This document shows positions 16,435-23,471 of a DNA stretch of 64,000 bases, one piece after another. The position numbers and the translations under genes are program-made. The notes below the pieces were generated by a model, which ran no database searches, was not told where the DNA came from, and saw nothing but the letters and a program-made list of their open reading frames with translations. The stretch is from VXMT01 sp965204835 (GTDB lineage Bacteria; Chloroflexota; Dehalococcoidia; UBA2979): the NCBI GenBank assembly GCA_965204835.1, contig OZ242017.1, positions 1,116,001 to 1,180,000 on the forward strand, written 5' to 3'. Within the stretch, counting starts at the first letter, position 1, and each line of letters begins with the position of its first letter.

Positions 16435-16458
16435 CGCGCCCCGGGCAACCGGGGCGCG
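16435..16458. terminator. GC-rich hairpin between convergent MFS and acyl-CoA dehydrogenase genes
   Basis: A perfect 10-bp stem CGCGCCCCGG/CCGGGGCGCG with tetraloop GCAA (plus) or TTGC (minus). It lies 25 nt past each stop codon and could stop transcription from both sides. There is no T-tract. Almost identical hairpins follow the two paralogous dehydrogenase genes. Confidence 0.6.
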
Positions 16459-16483
16459 CTGCGTGGTGCGTGCGAGGGCGGGA

Positions 16484-17707
16484 CTAGCCGCGCGGCAGCG
16501 CGAGTCCTCGCGTCGCGATGATGTTGCGCTGGATCTCGTTCGAGCCGCCGAAGATCGTGTAGACGACGCTGTGCACGTAGAGCTGGGTGAACCGCGCGTC
16601 GAGCGGGGTGCGCTCGTGGGCGCGGTCCCAGATGTTCGAGTAGAGCCCGAACACCTTCATGCCGGTGTTCGCGGTGCGCTGGTTCAGCTCGGAGCCGAAG
16701 ATCTTCGAGGTCGACGCCTCGTAGTTCGGGACCATCCCGCTCGCCTGGATCGAGATGATGCGGAACGAGAAGTTGAACAGCACCTCCGACTCGATCCAGC
16801 GGTCGGCGATGAGCGTGCGGGCGCGGTCGCCGCGGTCCTGCGCCCGCAGCCGGCCCTCGTCGGTGTCGAGGTAGTCGATGAGCGAGCGGAGGCGTCGCCG
16901 CGTCTCGACCGCGCCGGCGATGTTGGAGCGCTCGAAGTCGAGCAGCGTCATGCCGACGTACCAGCCGCGGTTGACCTCGCCGATGACGTTGGTGGCGGGG
17001 ACGCGGACGTCCTCGAAGAACGTCTCGTTGGTGCCGTGCTCCCAGCCCATGGTGATGATGGGGCGGACGGAGATCCCGTTGTTCTCCTGGGGCATCACCA
17101 TGAAGGTGATGCCGCGGTGCTTCGGGGCGTCGGGGTCGGTGCGGAACATCCCGAAGACCCAGTTGGACTTGTGGGCCGAGGAGGTCCACATCTTCTGGCC
17201 GTTGATGATGTACTCGTCGCCGTCGCGGACCGCGCGCGTCTGCAGCGAGGCGAGGTCCGACCCCGCGCCCGGCTCCGAGAACCCCTGCGCCCAGAGGATC
17301 TCGCCGCGCAGCGTCGGGGGTAGCAGCCGCTCCTTCTGCTCGTCGGTGCCGTGGATGAGCACCGTGGGGCCGAGCAGCGAGAGGCCGCCGCCGCCCACCA
17401 GCGGCGCCTCGGCCTCGGCCATCTCCATGTTGAAGATGAACTGCTCCATGGTCGTCAGGCCGGCGCCGCCGTACTCCTGTGGCCAGTGCGGGGCGGACCA
17501 GCTGCGCGAGTCCAGCGTCGCGGCCCACTCGCGCGCCGCGGCCTGCGCCTCCTCGCTGCCGTGGACCATGTCCTGCTGCCAGTTGTCCTCGAGGGTGACG
17601 GCGCTCCAGCGCCGCTTGTCCTTGTAGTACTGCGGCAGGTTCTCGTCGATGAAGCTGCGCACGTCCTCGCGGAACGCGGCCTGCTCTGCAGTGTCTTCCC
17701 AGTCCAT
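16484..17707 (-). CDS. Acyl-CoA dehydrogenase, tandem copy 1
   Basis: FAD-dependent alpha,beta-desaturation of an acyl-CoA. The 407-aa protein has the ACAD fold: an N-terminal helical domain starting M-D-W-E-D-T-A-E-Q, G-F-S-E-P-G-A-G-S-D-L-A-S-L and M-W-T-S-S-A-H in the middle beta domain, and a C-terminal helical domain ending G-G-S-N-E-I-Q-R-N-I-I-A. The terminal G-G-S-N-E-I form, rather than the Glu base of medium-chain enzymes, resembles actinobacterial FadE proteins. Substrate unknown. ATG 17707 follows GAGGAGG by 6 nt. About four-fifths identical by eye to the next two copies. Confidence 0.94.
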   Translation of the reverse strand: MDWEDTAEQAAFREDVRSFIDENLPQYYKDKRRWSAVTLEDNWQQDMVHGSEEAQAAAREWAATLDSRSWSAPHWPQEYGGAGLTTMEQFIFNMEMAEAEAPLVGGGGLSLLGPTVLIHGTDEQKERLLPPTLRGEILWAQGFSEPGAGSDLASLQTRAVRDGDEYIINGQKMWTSSAHKSNWVFGMFRTDPDAPKHRGITFMVMPQENNGISVRPIITMGWEHGTNETFFEDVRVPATNVIGEVNRGWYVGMTLLDFERSNIAGAVETRRRLRSLIDYLDTDEGRLRAQDRGDRARTLIADRWIESEVLFNFSFRIISIQASGMVPNYEASTSKIFGSELNQRTANTGMKVFGLYSNIWDRAHERTPLDARFTQLYVHSVVYTIFGGSNEIQRNIIATRGLALPRG

Positions 17708-17759
17708 GCGCTGCCTCCTCGGCGTGCCGGTCACGTCTCCGGCGTGATTGCTGCGAGGG

Positions 17760-17765
17760 AGTCTA
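17760..17765 (-). promoter_or_regulatory. -10 element of ACAD copy 1
   Basis: Minus-strand TAGACT inside a 13-bp block (17760-17772) that recurs upstream of all three ACAD copies, always about 50 nt before the start codon. It implies that each copy is transcribed separately. Confidence 0.5.
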
Positions 17766-17824
17766 ACAGCGTCCCTGCTCACGGGCGTCTGGCTCGCAGG
17801 CGCCAGCCCGGCGGGCGACGCGAA

Positions 17825-17848
17825 CGCGCCCCGGTTGCCCGGGGCGCG
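17825..17848 (-). terminator. Terminator-like hairpin of ACAD copy 2
   Basis: Stem CGCGCCCCGG/CCGGGGCGCG with loop TTGC on the plus strand, 25 nt past the copy-2 stop. Sequence and distance match the hairpins of copies 1 and 3, so it was duplicated with the gene. Confidence 0.6.
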
Positions 17849-17872
17849 CTGCGTGGTGCCTGCGAGGTGGGA

Positions 17873-19096
17873 CTAGCCGCGCGGCAGGGCCAGCCCTCGC
17901 GTCGCGATGATGTTGCGCTGGATCTCGTTGGAGCCGCCGAAGATCGTGAACACCACGCTGTGCACGTAGAGCTGCGTGAAGCGCGCGTCCAGCGGGGTCA
18001 ACTCGTGCGCCCGGTCCCAGATGTTGGCGTACAGGCCGAACGCCTTCATGCCGGTGTTCGCCGTGCGCTGGTCCAGCTCGGAGCCGAAGATCTTCGAGGT
18101 CGACGCCTCGTAGTTCGGGACCATCCCGCTCGACTGCATCGAGATGATGCGGAACGAGAAGTTGAACAGCACCTCGGACTCGATCCAGCGGTCGGCGATC
18201 AGCGCGCGCGTCCGTTGCGCCCGGTCCTGCGACCGCAACTGCCCGTCGTCCGTGTCGAGGTAGTCGATCAGCGACTGCAGCCGCCGACGAGTCTCGACCG
18301 CGCCCGCGATGTTGGAGCGCTCGAAGTCGAGCAGCGTCATCCCGACGTACCAGCCGCGGTTGACCTCGCCGATGACGTTGTTGGCGGGCACGTGGACGTC
18401 CTCGAAGAACGTCTCGTTGGTGCCGTGCTCCCAGCCCATGGTGGTGATGGGACGGACGGTGATGCCGTTGTTGAGCTGCGGCATGACCATGAACGTGATG
18501 CCGCGGTGCTTCGGGGCGTCGGGGTCCGTGCGGAACATCCCGAACAGCCAGTTGGACTTGTGGGCCGAGGAGGTCCACAGCTTCTGGCCGTTGATGATGT
18601 ACTCGTCACCGTCGCGCACCGCGCGCGTCTGCAGCGAGGCGAGGTCTGAGCCGGCGCCCGGCTCCGAGAAGCCCTGCGACCACAGCATCTCGCCGCGCAG
18701 CGACGGCTCCAGCAGGCGCTCCTTCTGCTCGTCGGTGCCGTGGATCAGCACCGTCGGCCCGAGGAGCGAGAGGCCGCTGCCGCCGACCATGGGAGCCTCG
18801 GCCTCGGCCATCTCCATGTTGAAGATGAACTGCTCCATGGTGGTGAGCCCGCCGCCGCCGTACTCGTTCGGCCAGTGCGGCGCGACCCAGTTCCGCGAGG
18901 AGAGCACGTCGGCCCACTCCTGCGCGGCGGCCTTGGCCTCGTCGCTGCCGTGCATCATGTGGTCCTGCCAGTCATCCTCCAGGGTGACTGCGTTCCACTC
19001 CCGCTTGTCCTTGTAGTACTGCGGCAGGTTCTCCTCGATGAACGAGCGGACGTCCTCGCGGAACGTCGCCTGCTCTGCAGTGTCTTCCCAGTCCAT
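17873..19096 (-). CDS. Acyl-CoA dehydrogenase, tandem copy 2
   Basis: A 407-aa paralogue of copies 1 and 3 with the same domain order and motifs (G-F-S-E-P-G-A-G-S-D, L-W-T-S-S-A-H-K-S, G-G-S-N-E-I-Q-R-N-I-I-A). Differences cluster in the N-terminal third (S-S-R-N-W-V-A-P-H-W-P-N-E-Y) and around residues 280-300, which may tune substrate choice. Start ATG 19096 has GAGGAGG 6 nt upstream. Its own promoter and terminator hairpin flank it. Copies of this size in tandem usually reflect recent duplication; whether they form heteromers is unknown. Confidence 0.94.
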   Translation of the reverse strand: MDWEDTAEQATFREDVRSFIEENLPQYYKDKREWNAVTLEDDWQDHMMHGSDEAKAAAQEWADVLSSRNWVAPHWPNEYGGGGLTTMEQFIFNMEMAEAEAPMVGGSGLSLLGPTVLIHGTDEQKERLLEPSLRGEMLWSQGFSEPGAGSDLASLQTRAVRDGDEYIINGQKLWTSSAHKSNWLFGMFRTDPDAPKHRGITFMVMPQLNNGITVRPITTMGWEHGTNETFFEDVHVPANNVIGEVNRGWYVGMTLLDFERSNIAGAVETRRRLQSLIDYLDTDDGQLRSQDRAQRTRALIADRWIESEVLFNFSFRIISMQSSGMVPNYEASTSKIFGSELDQRTANTGMKAFGLYANIWDRAHELTPLDARFTQLYVHSVVFTIFGGSNEIQRNIIATRGLALPRG

Positions 19097-19146
19097 GCGC
19101 TGCCTCCTCGTGGACGCGTCGCGTCCGCCGTGCGTATCTGCGAGGG

Positions 19147-19152
19147 AGTCTA
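19147..19152 (-). promoter_or_regulatory. -10 element of ACAD copy 2
   Basis: Minus-strand TAGACT in the shared block 19147-19159, 50 nt upstream of the copy-2 ATG. Confidence 0.5.
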
Positions 19153-19240
19153 GCAGCGTCTGTCACGCCACCGGAGCGGATCACGGGCGGGTCGCGAGGT
19201 CGCTGGCCATCGGGAGCGACTGCTGAGCTATGATCCGGTC

Positions 19241-19471
19241 ATGGCGACCACACGACTCGACATGGACGGGGCGCAAGCCCAGCTCCCGGAGCACGTCGCG
19301 CGGCTGGAGCCCGGCGATAGCATCATCCTGTGTCGCGAAGGCCGCCCCGTGGCCGAGATCCGGCCGATCGAGGAGCCCCTGGCCGAGCCTCGCCCGGTCG
19401 GGTTGGGCAAGGGTCTCGTCGAGATCCCCGACTCCTTCTTCGAGCCGCTTCCCCCGTCTGCCTTCTCGTAG
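19241..19471 (+). CDS. Orphan Phd/YefM-like antitoxin
   Basis: A 76-aa protein with the Phd pattern: L-D-M-D-G-A-Q-A-Q-L-P-E-H-V, then E-P-G-D-S-I-I-L-C-R-E-G-R-P-V-A-E-I-R-P, a dimerising DNA-binding N-terminal half and a flexible acidic/proline C-terminus. Such antitoxins pair with Doc, YoeB or PIN toxins. No toxin frame is visible in the 77 bp to the next gene, so it appears orphan. It sits on the opposite strand between ACAD copies 2 and 3, interrupting the tandem array. Could regulate on its own. Confidence 0.68.
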   Translation: MATTRLDMDGAQAQLPEHVARLEPGDSIILCREGRPVAEIRPIEEPLAEPRPVGLGKGLVEIPDSFFEPLPPSAFS

Positions 19472-19500
19472 CGATAGCGCACGGTCCACGCAGATGCAAA

Positions 19501-19524
19501 CGCGCCCCGGGCAACCGGGGCGCG
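19501..19524 (-). terminator. Terminator-like hairpin of ACAD copy 3
   Basis: Perfect 10-bp stem CGCGCCCCGG/CCGGGGCGCG with GCAA loop, 25 nt past the copy-3 stop and 30 nt past the orphan antitoxin stop. Third member of the duplicated hairpin set; it could act in both directions. Confidence 0.6.
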
Positions 19525-19548
19525 CTGCTGCGTGCGTGCGAGGAGGGA

Positions 19549-20772
19549 CTAGCTGCGAGGCAGCGCCAGTCCGCGCGTCGCGATGATGTTGCGCTGGATC
19601 TCGTTCGACCCACCGAAGATCGTGAACACCACGCTGTGGACGTAGAGCTGCGTGAAGCGCGCGTCCAGCGGCGTGAGCTCGTGCCCGCGGTCCCAGATGT
19701 TCGCGTAGAGCCCGAACGCCTTCATGCCGGTGTTTGCCGTGCGCTGCGAGAGCTCCGAGCTGAAGATCTTCGAGGTCGACGCCTCGTAGTTCGGGACCAT
19801 CCCGCCCGCCTGCATCGAGATGATGCGGAACGAGAAGTTGAACAGCACCTCGGACTCGATCCAGCGGTCGGCGATCAGCCCGCGCGTCCGGCCTGCGCGG
19901 TCCTGCGACTTCAGCGAGCCCTCGTCCGTGTGCAGGTAGTCGATCAGCGACTGCAGCCGCCGACGCGTCTCGACCGCGCCCGCGATGTTGGAGCGCTCGA
20001 AGTCGAGCAGGGTCATGCCGACGTACCAGCCGCGGTTGACCTCGCCGATGACGTTGTTGGCGGGGACGCGCACGTCCTCGAAGAACGTCTCGTTGGTGGC
20101 GTGCTCGAAGCCCATCGAGATGATCGGGCGGACCGAGATGCCGTTGTTGGTCTGCGGCATGACCATGAAGCTGATGCCGCGGTGCTTCGGCGCGTCGGGG
20201 TCGGTGCGGAACATGCCGAACAGCCAGTTGGACTTGTGGGCCGTGGAGGTCCACATTTTCTGGCCGTTGATGATGTACTCGTCGCCGTCGCGGACGGCGC
20301 GCGTCTGCAGCGAGGCGAGGTCTGAGCCGGCGCCCGGCTCGGAGAAGCCCTGCGACCAGAGCATCTCACCGCGCAGCGTCGGCGCCAGCAGGCGCTCCTT
20401 CTGCTCGTCGGTGCCGTGGATCAGCACGGTCGGGCCCATGAGCGAGAGGCCCTGGCCGCCGACCATGGGGGCCTCGGCCTCGGCCATCTCCATGTTGAAG
20501 ATGAACTGCTCCATGGTGGTGAGGCCGGCGCCGCCGTACTCCTGCGGCCAGTGCGGGGCGACCCAGTTGCGCGAGGACATGCGGTCGGACCACTCCTGCG
20601 CGGCGGCCTTCGCCTGGTCGCTGCCGTGGACCATGTCCATCTGCCAGTCATCCTCGAGGGTGACGGCGTTCCAGGCCCGCTTGTCCTTGTAGTACTGCGG
20701 CAGGTTGTCGTCGATGAAGCTGCGGACGTTCTCGCGGAATGCCGCCTGCTCTTCGGTGTCTGCCCAATCCAT
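19549..20772 (-). CDS. Acyl-CoA dehydrogenase, tandem copy 3
   Basis: A 407-aa paralogue with the same motifs (M-W-T-S-T-A-H-K-S replaces T-S-S; G-F-E-H-A-T-N-E-T replaces G-W-E-H-G-T-N-E-T). Probably the first gene of the array in the direction of transcription. ATG 20772 follows GAGG by 6 nt. Upstream TAGAAT matches the promoter block of the other copies, here with a stronger -10. The substrate is unknown; nearby NMO-like, hydrolase and crotonase genes fit acyl-CoA catabolism. Confidence 0.94.
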   Translation of the reverse strand: MDWADTEEQAAFRENVRSFIDDNLPQYYKDKRAWNAVTLEDDWQMDMVHGSDQAKAAAQEWSDRMSSRNWVAPHWPQEYGGAGLTTMEQFIFNMEMAEAEAPMVGGQGLSLMGPTVLIHGTDEQKERLLAPTLRGEMLWSQGFSEPGAGSDLASLQTRAVRDGDEYIINGQKMWTSTAHKSNWLFGMFRTDPDAPKHRGISFMVMPQTNNGISVRPIISMGFEHATNETFFEDVRVPANNVIGEVNRGWYVGMTLLDFERSNIAGAVETRRRLQSLIDYLHTDEGSLKSQDRAGRTRGLIADRWIESEVLFNFSFRIISMQAGGMVPNYEASTSKIFSSELSQRTANTGMKAFGLYANIWDRGHELTPLDARFTQLYVHSVVFTIFGGSNEIQRNIIATRGLALPRS

Positions 20773-20823
20773 GCATGCCTCCTCGCCGTGCGCGTCGCGC
20801 CGCTGCGTGTGTGCTGACGCGAG

Positions 20824-20829
20824 ATTCTA
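20824..20829 (-). promoter_or_regulatory. -10 element of ACAD copy 3
   Basis: Minus-strand TAGAAT in the shared block 20824-20836 (followed by CAGCGT on the plus strand as in the other copies). Closest of the three to the TANNNT consensus seen across the window. Confidence 0.5.
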
Positions 20830-20870
20830 CCAGCGTTTCCCGTTACGTCCCGCCGCCGCGCCGACGAGGA

Positions 20871-21536
20871 TCAGGCGGCGCTGATGAACTGGTGGAGCAG
20901 GTCGTAGACCTCCTGCTCCACCCCCAGCAGGCGGTGGCCCGTGCCCGGCAGGATCACCATGTGCTTCGGGTCCTGCGCCCGCTGGTAGATGTCGTCCGAG
21001 GCCAGCGGTAGCAGCACCTGGTCGTCCTCGCCGTGGATCAGCAGCAGCGGCTTGCCAAGCTGGTCGACCTCCTGCGTGCCGTAGCGCTGCGCGGCCAGCG
21101 CCGCGACGGCCGTCAGGAACGGGCTCAACACGCCCGACTTGATCGCCACCGCGCCCGCGTAGGAGTGCCCGACCACGACCGCGCGCCCACCGCCGAGCCC
21201 CTTCAGCAGTGAGCACGCCGCGAGGACGTCGATCACGGTCTCCTCGAGCTCGCCGGTGAGTCGCGGGCTGATGCGCAGCGACGTCACGCCCTGCTCGACG
21301 AGGTCCTCGGCGAGCTTCGCGTAGACGCCCCCGGCGGGGCCCTCGGTGCCGACGAAGATCGCGCACTTCACGCTGCCCTCGGCCGGGTCCATGAGCGCGC
21401 TCAGCGGGCCGTGGTTCGTCTCGATGTTGACCTCGAGGCGGTTGCCCTCGCCCGTCGGCTGGGCGCTGACCTGCTCGATGCGGACGACGACGTCGCCGCC
21501 CGGCTCGGCCATGCTGCCGGAGCCCTGGCTCACCAT
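20871..21536 (-). CDS. Alpha/beta hydrolase
   Basis: A 221-aa alpha/beta-hydrolase fold protein. The nucleophile elbow is V-V-G-H-S-Y-A-G, the acid probably Asp in H-G-E-D-D-Q-V, and the base His in G-T-G-H-R-L. Substrate unknown; no lid domain. ATG 21536 follows GGAGG by 6 nt. Follows a sulfotransferase-like gene by 54 bp on the same strand, so they may be co-transcribed. Cytosolic: no signal peptide. Confidence 0.88.
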   Translation of the reverse strand: MVSQGSGSMAEPGGDVVVRIEQVSAQPTGEGNRLEVNIETNHGPLSALMDPAEGSVKCAIFVGTEGPAGGVYAKLAEDLVEQGVTSLRISPRLTGELEETVIDVLAACSLLKGLGGGRAVVVGHSYAGAVAIKSGVLSPFLTAVAALAAQRYGTQEVDQLGKPLLLIHGEDDQVLLPLASDDIYQRAQDPKHMVILPGTGHRLLGVEQEVYDLLHQFISAA

Positions 21537-21590
21537 GTCTCGCCTCCCGGTCCCGACCGAGTCACCGTCGCGCCGGACGGAGCCGCCTGC

Positions 21591-22220
21591 TCAGCGTCTC
21601 CGGCCGAAGCGCTCGCGGAACTCCTCGGTGGTGTTCACATGCGGGTAGGGGTCGTCCGGCACGGGCACGTCGAGGAACTCGCAGAGGGGGCCCCAGCCGC
21701 TGCCGGTCTCGTAGACCAGCAGGCGGTCGGACGGGATGGCCGCCTGCACGGCCGCGGTACGCGCCTCGTACACGCCGATGACGTGGTCCTTGTCCTCCAT
21801 GCGGTCGTCGAAGTTGGTCTCCCAGATGAACCAGTGCGCCCACTCCGCCCGCTCCCGCTCGGCGTCGTCCTCGGCCTGGAGGCCCGCGGACGTGCTGAGG
21901 TGGATCGTGTTGCGGATGCTGGCGTACCAGCGCTCCGGGTCGCGCACGCTGAGCAGCACCTTCGACTCCGGGTAGTGCTCGGAGAGCTCCCACCAGAAGT
22001 CGCACGCCGGCCAGTCCACCGACGCCTTGAAGTCGGCGAACATCGCGTCCCAGTCGACGGCCTCGCCGCGGCGGGCCGCCGACCACAGGTCGCGGTGGTC
22101 CGGATACCTGCCGACTTCGAGCATGTGGTACGTCTTGTCGAAGCCGAGCTGCTCCAGCGCGTACTTCAGCGAGAGCGTCCCGGTGCGCCCGAGGCCCGCA
22201 CCGACGATGTCCAGCGCCAC
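21591..22220 (-). CDS. Sulfotransferase-family protein (Sulfotransfer_4-like)
   Basis: A 209-aa P-loop protein. G-A-G-L-G-R-T-G-T-L-S-L near the N-terminus is the PAPS 5'-phosphosulfate loop form, V-L-L-S-V-R-D-P-E-R-W matches the 3'-phosphate loop, and the C-terminal W-G-P-L-C-E-F-L-D-V-P-V-P is typical of this small bacterial/eukaryotic subfamily, whose activity is mostly unproven. GTG start 8 bp from the stop of the upstream NMO-like gene, so it belongs to the same operon. Confidence 0.82.
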   Translation of the reverse strand: MALDIVGAGLGRTGTLSLKYALEQLGFDKTYHMLEVGRYPDHRDLWSAARRGEAVDWDAMFADFKASVDWPACDFWWELSEHYPESKVLLSVRDPERWYASIRNTIHLSTSAGLQAEDDAERERAEWAHWFIWETNFDDRMEDKDHVIGVYEARTAAVQAAIPSDRLLVYETGSGWGPLCEFLDVPVPDDPYPHVNTTEEFRERFGRRR

Positions 22221-22227
22221 GGCGCGG

Positions 22228-23328
22228 CTACGCCTCGACCGCCGCGCCGACGCTCTCGAAGCAGTCCAGCGCCTCCTCGGCGAGGCCGTAGACGACGTCG
22301 GCGGCGGGCCGGACGGCGTGGATCCCGACGGCGCTCTGGCCGGCCGGTGTGGTCATCCACTCCTCCATCTTGCCGTCCTTGATGCCGTCGAGGATGTCGC
22401 CGACAAGCATGCCCTGCAGCGGCATCGGCAGCGGGTCGGGTGCGTCGGGCTGCTTCCAGGCGTCGGACCAGCGCGAGGGCAGCTGGCGGACGGGCTTCCC
22501 GGACATCGCGCGCGACTGGATGGGGTCCTCCGCGCGCGCCTCGATGAGGCGCTGCTTGAGGAACATCTCGGTCTCCGACTCGTGGGTGGCGAGCCAGATC
22601 GTGCCGGTCCACACGCCCGCGGCACCCATGGTCAGCGTGGCCGCGAGCTGCTTGCCGTTGTTGATCCCGCCGGCGGCGAGCACCAGTGAGTTCGAGCCCT
22701 TCGCCATCTCGACGACCTCGGGCACGAGGGTGAACGTACCGACCGTGCCGCTGTGGCCGCCGGAGTCGTAGCCCTGTGCGACGATCACGTCGACGCCGGC
22801 GTCGACCTGGCGCTGCGCCTGGCGCGGCAGCCCGACCAGGCCCCACACCTTCATGCCCGCCTCGTGCGCTCGGTCGAGGATGAACGCGGGGCTGCCCAGG
22901 CCGGAGACGAAGATCGGCACCTCCTCCTCGAACAGCACCTCGAGCGAGGCGCGAGAGCGTTCGAGCAGGTCGTGGCTGCTGGGCCGCGCCTCGTTGGGGT
23001 CGGGGTCGGGGATGCCGTGCTCGTCCTTGAGGTTCTGGATGAACGCCCGGTGCTCGTCCGGGATCATCTCCTCGAGGTCCTCGAGGTTGCCCTGGACGAA
23101 GGACGCCGGCACGAGCAGGTCGATGCCGAACGGCTTGTCGCCGACCTTGTCGCGGATCCAGCGGATGTCGGAGCGCAGCTCGTCGGGCGTGAGGCTGGTG
23201 GCGCCGAGGACGCCGATGCCACCGGCGTTGCTGACCGCGGCGATCACGTCCTTGGTGTGCGCGAACGCGACGACCGGGATCTCGCAGCCGTACTCCTCGC
23301 ACAGTCTCGAAAACAGGGGGTTACTCAT
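22228..23328 (-). CDS. Nitronate monooxygenase / FabK-like FMN enzyme
   Basis: A 366-aa FMN TIM-barrel protein. N-A-G-G-I-G-V-L-G near residue 31, the family-defining Q-G-Y-D-S-G-G-H-S-G, L-A-A-G-G-I-N and an M-G-A-A-G-V-W-T-G-T phosphate-binding block are visible. Relatives oxidise nitronates, reduce enoyl-ACP, or act on 2-nitropropane; activity here is not certain. ATG 23328 follows AGGAG by 7 nt; an upstream in-frame extension is noncoding in appearance. First gene of a minus-strand group with the sulfotransferase and hydrolase. Confidence 0.88.
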   Translation of the reverse strand: MSNPLFSRLCEEYGCEIPVVAFAHTKDVIAAVSNAGGIGVLGATSLTPDELRSDIRWIRDKVGDKPFGIDLLVPASFVQGNLEDLEEMIPDEHRAFIQNLKDEHGIPDPDPNEARPSSHDLLERSRASLEVLFEEEVPIFVSGLGSPAFILDRAHEAGMKVWGLVGLPRQAQRQVDAGVDVIVAQGYDSGGHSGTVGTFTLVPEVVEMAKGSNSLVLAAGGINNGKQLAATLTMGAAGVWTGTIWLATHESETEMFLKQRLIEARAEDPIQSRAMSGKPVRQLPSRWSDAWKQPDAPDPLPMPLQGMLVGDILDGIKDGKMEEWMTTPAGQSAVGIHAVRPAADVVYGLAEEALDCFESVGAAVEA

Positions 23329-23471
23329 CGGGGGTCTCCTCTCGGTCAAGGCCGAGTCTAGGCGAAATCGCCGGGGCTGGGGCGGAGTGCGACTCATCCC
23401 ATCCCTCGCGCGTTGCACGATACCCTCGATGCGCCACGGTCGGAGTGGCCCGGCGGGACAGGAGCGAAGCG

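Noticed and set aside
19472..19548. A possible toxin partner after the Phd-like antitoxin
   Set aside because: Only 77 bp remain before the next gene, and they hold the ACAD terminator hairpin and no frame of useful length.
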